Shown here piece by piece: positions 1 through 6,355 of a stretch of DNA of 44,095 nt. The notes beneath the pieces are model-generated. The model searched no databases, was not told the origin of the DNA, and worked only from the letters and a program-made list of their open reading frames with translations. Made by a program: the position numbers and the translations under genes. The stretch's first letter is position 1. Each line of letters begins with the position of its first letter. Source of the stretch: a virus; the IMG/VR virus record IMGVR_UViG_3300020470_000034, positions 1-44,095 of that record. One strand, 5' to 3'.

Positions 1-2
1 TT

Positions 3-161
3 GAAGATAGAAAAGGTAAATTGATTCAAGGTGGAAATTTTACTTTAAAGAGTGATGCTAATCTCTATATTAAAGATATGGTAAAGAAACATAAGTTAAG
101 AAGAGGTAAAGGTATGTGGTATAATGAAAAGACTGGCGTTGAAATGAGTACTAATTTTTAG
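3..161 (+). CDS. 3' end of an unidentified protein (partial)
   Basis: An open frame runs in from the left edge and stops at TAG 159-161, giving 52 residues of a C-terminus. The fragment is basic and ends in MSTNF. It has the same A-rich codon use as the following genes and lies 9 bases before the next start, so it is probably the last part of an upstream gene in the same head-gene operon. I do not recognise the family; a late head gene such as protease or portal could lie upstream, but nothing here proves it. Confidence 0.6.
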   Translation, partial: EDRKGKLIQGGNFTLKSDANLYIKDMVKKHKLRRGKGMWYNEKTGVEMSTNF

Positions 162-170
162 GAGATTGAA

Positions 171-485
171 GTGATTAAATTAATAGATATAGCACCCACA
201 AATAAACAAAATTTAAATGAAAAGAAAAAAATGGGTGATAAACAATTGATGAACATTAAACATATGACAGATAGAAACCAACATACGGAAAACAGAAGAA
301 AGTTATCAAGTTTGATGGGAAATGATAAGTTAGCTCAATTCTATAAAGCTATGGCTACACTTAATATGGTATTTAATGGTACTAACGCTGAAATGAATAA
401 ACTTAATCAAAAGATGGAAAAAGAATTTTATAAACAGATAAGAAAATCTTATCTAAATGCAGAAGAAATCATAGGACTATTCTAA
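171..485 (+). CDS. Small basic protein of the head-gene cassette, unknown function
   Basis: 104 residues from a GTG start preceded by GGAG (162-165). The protein starts MIKLIDIAP, a weak version of the MIKLKxLLTE leader seen in the next two genes, followed by a Lys/Asn-rich, mostly helical body. The middle (TLNMVFNGTNAEMNKLNQKM) looks coiled-coil-like. There is no membrane segment or cysteine motif. Its stop overlaps the next start (ATG at 485), which implies translational coupling. By context it is a candidate head-internal or head-assembly protein; the function is not recognisable. Confidence 0.6.
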   Translation: MIKLIDIAPTNKQNLNEKKKMGDKQLMNIKHMTDRNQHTENRRKLSSLMGNDKLAQFYKAMATLNMVFNGTNAEMNKLNQKMEKEFYKQIRKSYLNAEEIIGLF

Positions 486-871
486 TGATAAAATTAAAAG
501 ACTTATTAACAGAAAAATCATTCAGAAGTCAAAGAGACTTCGGTAGACAGAAATATTGGACTGTAACTCAATCATTTACTGCTCAGACATATACTGGTAA
601 GTATAAAGGAACAGGACAACATTATGGTGGATGGGGAAGAGGAACATCTGAATTACAGAAAGCTATAACAAAAAAATTAGATGTAAAAAAAGGTATGGAA
701 TTTCAAAATTTACCAGGTGGTTTATTCGTTATAGACGATAGAAAGAAAAAAGCTTATAGTATAAAAGATGGTAGTTTTTCAATTAATGATAAGTTTGTAG
801 AACCAAGAGATAGTAAAATAACAGATTTTAGTTTATGGAAGAGATGGAGTCCATATAAGGATAAAAAATGA
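485..871 (+). CDS. Putative capsid-targeted internal protein (short MIKLKDLLTE leader)
   Basis: 128 residues. The N-terminus MIKLKDLLTE is a short amphipathic helix ending in Leu-Thr-Glu, which fits the (L/I)-x-E cleavage rule of T4 gp21 prohead protease and resembles T4 capsid-targeting peptides. The rest is basic and Gly/Tyr/Trp-rich (GQHYGGWGRGTSEL) and ends in a lysine cluster. It overlaps both neighbours by a few bases (the stop region contains the next ATG at 868). The inference is that it is packaged in the head and trimmed after residue 10; the mature function is unknown. Confidence 0.6.
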   Translation: MIKLKDLLTEKSFRSQRDFGRQKYWTVTQSFTAQTYTGKYKGTGQHYGGWGRGTSELQKAITKKLDVKKGMEFQNLPGGLFVIDDRKKKAYSIKDGSFSINDKFVEPRDSKITDFSLWKRWSPYKDKK

Positions 872-1230
872 TAAAGTTAAAATCATTAATGACAGAAGGT
901 AGTTTAGCAATTGGTAAAGGTAAGTATGCCAATCTTTATAAAGTAAAAGAAGATATGAAAGAAGGTAAGTTTGACCCTAAAGACCCACAAGTTCATGTTC
1001 AAGGACTTGGAGTTTATACTCTTAAATTGTTAGAGAAGGTAATTAAGAGAGATTTAGGTAAAGCACTTGGTGATTTGGGATATGAAAGTGGAGCAAAAAA
1101 TTTAGTATATCATTTGTATGGAAGACTAACACCATTAAGTTCAAAGATACAAGGTTTATGGGAAGTATATCAACAAATGAATAGCCCTCAATATAAGAGA
1201 GCTGTAACAATGTATAAGAGGAGACGATAA
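868..1230 (+). CDS. Putative capsid-targeted internal protein (short MIKLKSLMTE leader)
   Basis: 120 residues, starting in an ATGA overlap with the previous gene. The leader MIKLKSLMTE is nearly identical to the one before it, with a predicted cleavage after Glu10. The mature part is basic (predicted C-terminus MYKRRR) and contains HLYGRLTPLSSKIQGLWEVY, probably helical. There is no known domain. The shared leader in two adjacent but otherwise dissimilar proteins argues that the leader is a modular sorting signal rather than a sign of gene duplication. Confidence 0.6.
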   Translation: MIKLKSLMTEGSLAIGKGKYANLYKVKEDMKEGKFDPKDPQVHVQGLGVYTLKLLEKVIKRDLGKALGDLGYESGAKNLVYHLYGRLTPLSSKIQGLWEVYQQMNSPQYKRAVTMYKRRR

Positions 1231-1464
1231 GTGAAACTAACAAGAAAAAAACTTAAAGAAATGATTAAAGAAGAATTGTTGGAACAAAGAACTAGAAAGT
1301 GGGCTGTTAAAGTAGTTGGTATAGGTATGGTTATTGTTGATGCTCCTAATGCTACTGATGCTAAAAGAATGGTTGGTAAAAAGTTACGAGGTGGTATTAA
1401 AGATGTTGAAAGTGTTACTCGTGCATTTCCAGCAAAAAAAGTTAAGGATATTGGCGAAGAGTAG
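1231..1464 (+). CDS. Putative capsid-targeted small protein (long MKLTRKKLKE leader)
   Basis: 77 residues from GTG 1231, with GGAG seven bases upstream. The N-terminal MKLTRKKLKEMIKEELLE is a basic-acidic amphipathic helix with several possible gp21-type cut points (LKE, IKE, LLE). The remaining ~58 residues (RKWAVKVVGIGMVIVDAPNA onward) look like a small alpha/beta fold with a beta strand, an Ala-rich helix and a second strand. The first 30 bases are almost identical in DNA to the start of the gene at 6336. Function unknown. Confidence 0.6.
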   Translation: MKLTRKKLKEMIKEELLEQRTRKWAVKVVGIGMVIVDAPNATDAKRMVGKKLRGGIKDVESVTRAFPAKKVKDIGEE

Positions 1465-1964
1465 TGAAGTTAACTAAAGAAAAATTAAAAGAACTTGTTA
1501 AAGAATGCATTGATGAAATGGAATTAGAAGAAGCTAAAAATAAAGGTTTATGGCATAATATACATAAACGGAGAAAAAAAGGGTTACCTAAAAGAAAACC
1601 TGGTGACAAGAATTATCCTAAAACTTTAGATATTGATGAAGATTTTGGAATGTCTGCTAGACAATTACCAACATTTTCTTCAAAAGAAGCAAAAAAAGTA
1701 TTGGATGATAGTGTTAGACAATATGCTTCTTTATTAAGAAAGGCCGAAGCTAAAATTATTAAAGATTGGATGTCAAAGGCAAAAGCTGGTGTCATTGATT
1801 ATTTTGACATTGTTAGAGGTTTAGAGACTGGTGATATATCAAGAGCTTACAAATTTGAAATGGAATTTTTAAAAGGAATTTTAAATAGAGATAAAATTAT
1901 GAATAGATTCAAAAGTTATTTTGGTGGTAAAAAAGGTAAACCTGGTTATAGAGGACCATCTTAA
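1464..1964 (+). CDS. Putative capsid-targeted protein (long MKLTKEKLKE leader)
   Basis: 166 residues from a GTG start that overlaps the preceding TAG. The leader MKLTKEKLKELVKECIDE belongs to the same family as the previous gene, followed by a Glu-rich joint (MELEEAK). The body is very basic near residues 25-50 (HKRRKKGLPKRKPGDKNYPK), then helical, and ends in a Gly/Lys tail. A basic mature protein behind a cleavable leader suits a DNA-associated internal head protein, but there is no recognised domain. Confidence 0.6.
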   Translation: MKLTKEKLKELVKECIDEMELEEAKNKGLWHNIHKRRKKGLPKRKPGDKNYPKTLDIDEDFGMSARQLPTFSSKEAKKVLDDSVRQYASLLRKAEAKIIKDWMSKAKAGVIDYFDIVRGLETGDISRAYKFEMEFLKGILNRDKIMNRFKSYFGGKKGKPGYRGPS

Positions 1965-2248
1965 TGGCTACGAATAAACATATAGTAGAAAGATTAGATT
2001 GTATTGAAAAAAGATTACCAAATGGTGAACTTCAAGAAATACATGAAAATGTAAAAGAAATTAAAGAAATTCTTTTAGATCCAGAGGATGGTATTATTGT
2101 TCGTGTAAATAAAAATACTTATTGGAGAAAAGAATTGGACGCAGATGAATTTAAAGCTTTATTAAGGTGGAAACAATCGGTTACACATGCTATGTGGATG
2201 ATTTATTCTGCGGTAATTGGAATTTTAGTAAAATTAATATTTTTTTAG
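1964..2248 (+). CDS. Small protein with C-terminal membrane anchor (holin- or spanin-like topology)
   Basis: 94 residues, start overlapping the previous stop (TTAATGG). Residues ~1-70 are charged with a probable coiled coil (RLDCIEKRLPNGELQEIHEN), and residues ~72-94 form a hydrophobic segment ending in ILVKLIFF, so it is a predicted tail-anchored membrane protein. It does not carry the leader seen in its neighbours. A lysis (holin-like) or membrane-tethering role is possible, but the sequence is not diagnostic. It lies ~16 kb from the only lysozyme gene in the window. Confidence 0.55.
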   Translation: MATNKHIVERLDCIEKRLPNGELQEIHENVKEIKEILLDPEDGIIVRVNKNTYWRKELDADEFKALLRWKQSVTHAMWMIYSAVIGILVKLIFF

Positions 2249-2255
2249 GATTGGA

Positions 2256-2735
2256 ATGAAATTAAAAAAACTTAAAAATTTTTTAGATGTAGAAACCACC
2301 ACAACAATTAGTGATGTTGTTAATTTAAAAAAACTTGAAAGTTTTTTAAAAGAACAAACTTCTGCAGAAGTTGGAACTTTTGTTGGAACTGGTGGTCAAG
2401 AAGTTGATAAGGTTTTTGCAGGTGGATTTCATCCAATGTTTGGACAAATAAAAGCTTTGTTACAATCTCAATTAGATAGAAAGAAAGATATTGGTGAGTG
2501 GAATAAAAAATCAACACCAATTTTAAATTTATTATATCAATATATACCATCGTATATGGAATATCTTGATAAACAAATAAGAATTAACAAACGTGGTAAA
2601 ATAAAAAGAAAAGTATATGATGATACAATGGAATATGATGATTATGGAACTAAAATAGATAATGATAAATATATCAATAAAGGTAATAAAATGAAGCCAA
2701 TTGGTAATTTTTCAGATATTTATAGGAAAATGTAA
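2256..2735 (+). CDS. Putative capsid-targeted protein with duplicated leader-like helix
   Basis: 159 residues. It begins MKLKKLKNFLDVE and repeats the same pattern about 24 residues later (NLKKLESFLKEQ), so the leader-like helix appears twice, each copy ending in an acidic residue. The rest is Lys/Tyr/Asp-rich with no cysteine or membrane segment. The gene ends just before a TATTTATT promoter-like stretch and a 45-base gap. It is probably another head-cassette protein; function unknown. Confidence 0.55.
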   Translation: MKLKKLKNFLDVETTTTISDVVNLKKLESFLKEQTSAEVGTFVGTGGQEVDKVFAGGFHPMFGQIKALLQSQLDRKKDIGEWNKKSTPILNLLYQYIPSYMEYLDKQIRINKRGKIKRKVYDDTMEYDDYGTKIDNDKYINKGNKMKPIGNFSDIYRKM

Positions 2736-2742
2736 TTATATA

Positions 2743-2762
2743 ATATTTATTATATTATAATG
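2743..2762 (+). promoter_or_regulatory. Putative late promoter (ATATTTATTATATTATAATG)
   Basis: AT-rich box TATTTATT at 2745-2752, followed by TATTATAATG, 29-36 bases upstream of the gene at 2781. It resembles the motif ATATTTATAATNGAA found before several other structural transcription units in this window. It also contains a sigma70-like TATAAT. Confidence 0.4.
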
Positions 2763-2780
2763 TAATATTGGAGATTGTGA

Positions 2781-3863
2781 ATGAAAATAACAGAGAAAAA
2801 ATTAAGACGACTAATTAGATCTGTGATTAAAGAAGCCACTGGTGGTTTTTCTTTACAAGGGGCGTCTAGAAGATATTTAAAAGGTGTTACTAAACAGGGT
2901 GATAAATTTACTCCAGTAAAATCACCCAAAACTAAATCAAGACAATCTAAATATGATCACTATAAAAGTTTAACAATTCAACATCAAGCAAATAGACCAA
3001 CTCCAGTATCAAAAACGATAATACAATCTCAACCTGATACAACAAGATGGATTCATCCACAATCAAAGGTCACAACAACATTAGGTCAAGGTGAAACTCA
3101 ACCAAAGAAAGGTTGGTCATATAGACAAAGGACGGATACAACTGTACCTGATACAACAAGATGGACTCATCCATATTCTAAACAAACAACTACATTATCA
3201 AAAGGTCAAACTCAACCCAAATTAGGTTGGCAAGTAACACCTACCTTTAAGGGTGGAAAAATAGTATATAGCCAAGGAGCTGTAAGCGATTATCAGAAAG
3301 CTCAACCACCTAAAGGATACACGAAAAGTAAAGCATTATCAACAACCAATCCAACAACTACTCAAACTTCATATGCAACTAAATATGGACAAGGTAGTTT
3401 AAGTGATTACTCAACTGCTCAAGCTGGTAGTGGAAGAGATAATTGGGCAGTTGGGGATACAACAAATCCAAATGTGGATGTAGAAGTGGATAATCCAGCT
3501 TATGACGATTATGTAACTGCAGACGCTGAATGGGAACAACAAAATCAAGATTTAGAACAATCCGCACAAGATGCATATGATGATTGGCAACAACACACAC
3601 AATCTGATACTCAAGGCTCTATGCCAGATGCTCCACCTCAAGGTGGAGGAGGAGGAGGACAAGGTGGTGGACCTTCAAAAGGAGGAGGTGGCTCTGGAAA
3701 AGGTAAAGGTGGTGGAAGAGGTAAAGGCAAAGGCAAAGGTAAAGGTAAAAAAGGTAAAAAGAAAAGAAAAGATGAAAATTTAAATTTATTAAAACAAGAA
3801 GTAAACGAAATTGTAAAGAGTTTAACTCTTATAAACAAGGAGAATAAAAAATGGCAAAGTTAA
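2781..3863 (+). CDS. Repeat-containing, Gly/Lys-rich putative internal head protein
   Basis: 360 residues. The leader MKITEKKLRRLIRSVIKEA belongs to the long capsid-targeting type. Residues ~85-150 contain two 28-residue repeats (PDTTRW.HP.SK.TTTL..G.TQPK.GW), 21 of 28 identical. A second weaker pair follows (YSQGAVSDYQKAQ and YGQGSLSDYSTAQ). Then come an acidic Asp/Gln stretch, a poly-Gly block and a (GKGK)n lysine-rich tract at ~290-330. The whole protein is low-complexity and probably disordered. The Gly/Lys tract resembles nucleic-acid-binding tails, so DNA packing in the head is a reasonable guess. The gene overlaps the next by 13 bases. Confidence 0.65.
   Translation: MKITEKKLRRLIRSVIKEATGGFSLQGASRRYLKGVTKQGDKFTPVKSPKTKSRQSKYDHYKSLTIQHQANRPTPVSKTIIQSQPDTTRWIHPQSKVTTTLGQGETQPKKGWSYRQRTDTTVPDTTRWTHPYSKQTTTLSKGQTQPKLGWQVTPTFKGGKIVYSQGAVSDYQKAQPPKGYTKSKALSTTNPTTTQTSYATKYGQGSLSDYSTAQAGSGRDNWAVGDTTNPNVDVEVDNPAYDDYVTADAEWEQQNQDLEQSAQDAYDDWQQHTQSDTQGSMPDAPPQGGGGGGQGGGPSKGGGGSGKGKGGGRGKGKGKGKGKKGKKKRKDENLNLLKQEVNEIVKSLTLINKENKKWQS
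3033..3230 (+). repeat. Two 84-bp in-frame repeats (starts at 3033 and 3147)
   Basis: The units 3033-3116 and 3147-3230 start with nearly the same DNA (CCTGATACAACAAGATGG) and recur at a 114-bp period. They encode 28-residue units with 21 identical positions. Divergence is mostly non-synonymous, so the duplication is not very recent. Confidence 0.8.
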
Positions 3864-4537
3864 AAGATTTATTGGGTGAAGCTTTCGAAGATTCACCAAA
3901 AGTCAATAAATATGAAGTCACAGAAGGTGTGAGAAATTTTGGAATTGTTGGTAAGTCTCTTTATAATCAAGGTAATATACTTGAGATTGCAAAACAACTT
4001 TCCGATGTTGCTGAATCTGCACATCATCATATTTTAGGTGAACAAGATGATTGGTTTGATAAAGTTTCGATCAATAGAAATATGAAATCATTAAAAGGTA
4101 ATGTAGTTGAATTTCAAAAAGCTGCTAAAGAAGCACACGCTTTAAACCAAAGACTAACAGGTCTTTATGAGGATATTGGTCATGTACTTAATCGTTACTA
4201 TGATATTGATGAGGCTATGGATCCAGTTGGTAAAGAAGATGGTGACATAGATAATGATGGTGATAAAGATTCTTCAGATGAATATCTTGCAAAGAAAAGA
4301 GCAGCTATAGCTAAGTCTATGAAAAAAGAAGATAAAGGTGACATGGATAATGATGGGAAAGATGAACCTGATGATGAAGAATATCTTCAAAATAGAGACA
4401 AGGCTATTAAAAAAGCTATGAAAGAAACAGCTACAGCACAAGCCGCTAGACCAAAAGTTAAATTAAAAGATATTGGTGGTGTTGTTACTTCTAAACCTAT
4501 ATCTTTTAAAGGTTTGGCACCATCAAGAAAAAAATAA
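3851..4537 (+). CDS. Putative capsid-targeted protein with two Asp-rich Ca-binding-like repeats
   Basis: 228 residues, with a short leader MAKLKDLLGE that fits gp21-type cleavage after Glu10. Residues ~20-125 are a helical domain (LSDVAESAHHHILGEQDDWF). After this come two repeats: DGDIDNDGDKDSSDEYL followed by AKKRAAIAKSM, and KGDMDNDGKDEPDDEEYL followed by QNRDKAIKKAM. DxDxDG loops with a following helix resemble EF-hand/dockerin calcium loops. The basic C-terminus follows. SD AGGAG lies within the end of the previous gene. Calcium binding is inferred from the pattern only. Confidence 0.65.
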   Translation: MAKLKDLLGEAFEDSPKVNKYEVTEGVRNFGIVGKSLYNQGNILEIAKQLSDVAESAHHHILGEQDDWFDKVSINRNMKSLKGNVVEFQKAAKEAHALNQRLTGLYEDIGHVLNRYYDIDEAMDPVGKEDGDIDNDGDKDSSDEYLAKKRAAIAKSMKKEDKGDMDNDGKDEPDDEEYLQNRDKAIKKAMKETATAQAARPKVKLKDIGGVVTSKPISFKGLAPSRKK

Positions 4538-4546
4538 GAGGTTAAT

Positions 4547-4924
4547 ATGAATGCTGAACCAATTAGCATAAGATCACTTGTTCATCACATTGAACATTTA
4601 GTTTTATATAGTTTAGTTTTTTGGCAAATAATACTAGGTATTTGGTTATTATTGAGATGGGTTAATAATAATTGGAAAATAAAAAAAACATTTTCTGTTA
4701 ATTCTCCTTCAGAAAATAAACAACCTATCATTAATATAGATGGATCTAGTATTACTAAAAATATTGCAGATGAAAAAATGTCAAAAGATATGGGAGCAGT
4801 TGAAGTTGATTATAATAAAAATATTTTTATTTCTGATGTAGATAATAAAAATATAAAATCTGATAAAGTTAAGGGTAAGGTAAAAACCCAAAAAGATAAA
4901 CTAAAAAAATTGAGGGGTAAATGA
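4547..4924 (+). CDS. N-terminally membrane-anchored protein with a C-terminal module shared with the gene at 12925
   Basis: 125 residues. Residues ~18-40 form one transmembrane helix (LYSLVFWQIILGIWLLLRW). A linker follows, and then a basic C-terminal module of ~45 residues starting AVEVDYNKNIFISD and ending DKLKKLRGK. That module aligns without gaps to the C-terminus of the protein at 12925-13296, with 18 of 40 identical by hand count. No leader peptide. Its stop overlaps the next start (ATGA at 4921). Function unknown. Confidence 0.65.
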   Translation: MNAEPISIRSLVHHIEHLVLYSLVFWQIILGIWLLLRWVNNNWKIKKTFSVNSPSENKQPIINIDGSSITKNIADEKMSKDMGAVEVDYNKNIFISDVDNKNIKSDKVKGKVKTQKDKLKKLRGK

Positions 4925-5280
4925 AGAAGTTAAGTAATTTATATAATAGTATAAAAAGGAGTAATCCAACTAATACATTAAGAAAAGTTAATTTATTTAG
5001 TGCTTTTCCCTTCAATAATACTATTCCAGTGAATCAAGATTCTAAATTTTCACCACCTAAAGTAGATTACGGTGATAATAAAGGACCAGATTCATCAGGT
5101 GTTGATTTTGGAAAATTTGATGGTGGTAAAGGGAAGGGAAAAGGTGATAAAGTTTCACCTATAACTCCTGGTGGTACTAAACAAGTTCATACAAAAGCAG
5201 CATCAGCAACATCAGCAGCAACATCGGCAGCAGCTGTATCTTCTGTATCTTCGGTACAATCTACTGGAGGTAAAAAGTAA
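4921..5280 (+). CDS. Low-complexity Gly/Lys and Ala/Ser-rich protein
   Basis: 119 residues, starting in an ATGA overlap. The N-terminus MKKLSNLYNSIKR is basic and amphipathic. The middle is Pro/Asp/Gly-rich (PKVDYGDNKG), then GGKGKGKGD, and the end is an Ala/Ser/Thr run (SAATSAAAVSSVSSVQS). It is predicted disordered throughout. It shares the GKGKG flavour of the gene at 2781, suggesting a similar nucleic-acid-facing or linker role inside the virion. No homologue recognised. Confidence 0.55.
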   Translation: MKKLSNLYNSIKRSNPTNTLRKVNLFSAFPFNNTIPVNQDSKFSPPKVDYGDNKGPDSSGVDFGKFDGGKGKGKGDKVSPITPGGTKQVHTKAASATSAATSAAAVSSVSSVQSTGGKK

Positions 5281-5314
5281 TGAGTTATAAATTAATTAAT
5301 AATTGGAGGTCAAT

Positions 5315-6355
5315 ATGGCAAAAGGTTTAGATTGTGGTACATCATTTTATATAGCATCAACAGAAAATAGTATAAAAAAACAAAGAAATGCTTTTTTAAC
5401 TGTAGATGGTGATCCTAATCAAGTAAAAAGAATGTTAAAAAGACAAAGAATACCATTTGTAGAAAAGAGTGGTAAAGTTCACATTGTGGGTGAACACGCA
5501 TTTAATTATGCACAAATTTTTAGTGGAGCAGATTTAAAAAGACCTATGAAAAGTGGATTATTAAATCCAGCTGAGAAAGATGCTCTACCTATTTTAAATG
5601 CAATTATAGGTGAATTACTTGGGGAAAAAGGTAATGGTGAAATAGTTACCTATTGTATTCCAGCAGCACCTATAGATCAAGAACGAAGAGTTGATTATCA
5701 TGAGGATGTTTTAAGTCAAATTATAAACGGGTTTGGATATAAAGCGAGAGTGATAGAGGAAGCAGTAGCATTAGCTTATGAAGGTTTAGTTGATAATAAC
5801 TTAACTGGTATAGCTATTTCTATGGGAGCTGGTATGTGTAACATAGCTGTTATGTATGCTGGTATGACTGCATTATCATTTTCAGTAGCAAGAGGTGGAG
5901 ATTGGATAGATGAAAATGTGGCTAATGATACTGGAGTATCAAAAGCTAAGGTTCAACATATAAAAGAAAATTCACAACTTGTTGATTTAAGTAAGGGTGT
6001 ACAAAAAGATATTTACGAAGAAGCTGATGAACAAAGTAATGTATTACATGCAATTCGTTCTTATTACGGTGTATTGGTAAATTATTTGTTAACAAACTTA
6101 CAACATCAATTTGATGGTGCTGATAAAATGCCAAACTTCCCAGAAGATGTTCCTATTATAATAGGTGGTGGAACTTGTTTAGTACCTGGATTTATTGATG
6201 TTTTTAAAGAACAATTTGATCAAGACACATTTCCAATACCTGTAAAGGAAATTAAAATAATAGAAGATTCACATACAGCTGTATCAAGAGGTTGTTTAAG
6301 TGAGGCTCAATTAATTGAAGATGAGGAGAATGAGAGTGAAACTAACAAAAAGTAA
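5315..6355 (+). CDS. Divergent actin/MreB/ParM-like ATPase
   Basis: 346 residues. ATG 5315 is chosen because GGAGG (5305-5309) lies six bases upstream; an upstream TTG at 5303 would run through the ribosome-binding site. Actin-fold signatures are in order: phosphate-1 LDCGTS (residues 5-10), a connect-1-like segment EEAVALAYEG (~149-158), phosphate-2 ISMGAG (~168-173) and the adenosine motif IIGGGT (~282-287). The usual phosphate-2 Asp is replaced by Ser169. The C-terminus is acidic. It lies among head genes and overlaps the next gene. It may form filaments or act as a switch in host takeover or head assembly; ParM-like DNA segregation is the alternative. Confidence 0.75.
   Translation: MAKGLDCGTSFYIASTENSIKKQRNAFLTVDGDPNQVKRMLKRQRIPFVEKSGKVHIVGEHAFNYAQIFSGADLKRPMKSGLLNPAEKDALPILNAIIGELLGEKGNGEIVTYCIPAAPIDQERRVDYHEDVLSQIINGFGYKARVIEEAVALAYEGLVDNNLTGIAISMGAGMCNIAVMYAGMTALSFSVARGGDWIDENVANDTGVSKAKVQHIKENSQLVDLSKGVQKDIYEEADEQSNVLHAIRSYYGVLVNYLLTNLQHQFDGADKMPNFPEDVPIIIGGGTCLVPGFIDVFKEQFDQDTFPIPVKEIKIIEDSHTAVSRGCLSEAQLIEDEENESETNKK

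Noticed and set aside
3638-3838. Minus-strand Pro/Leu-rich ORF
   Set aside because: Mirror of the Gly/Lys tract of the gene at 2781; composition is an artefact.
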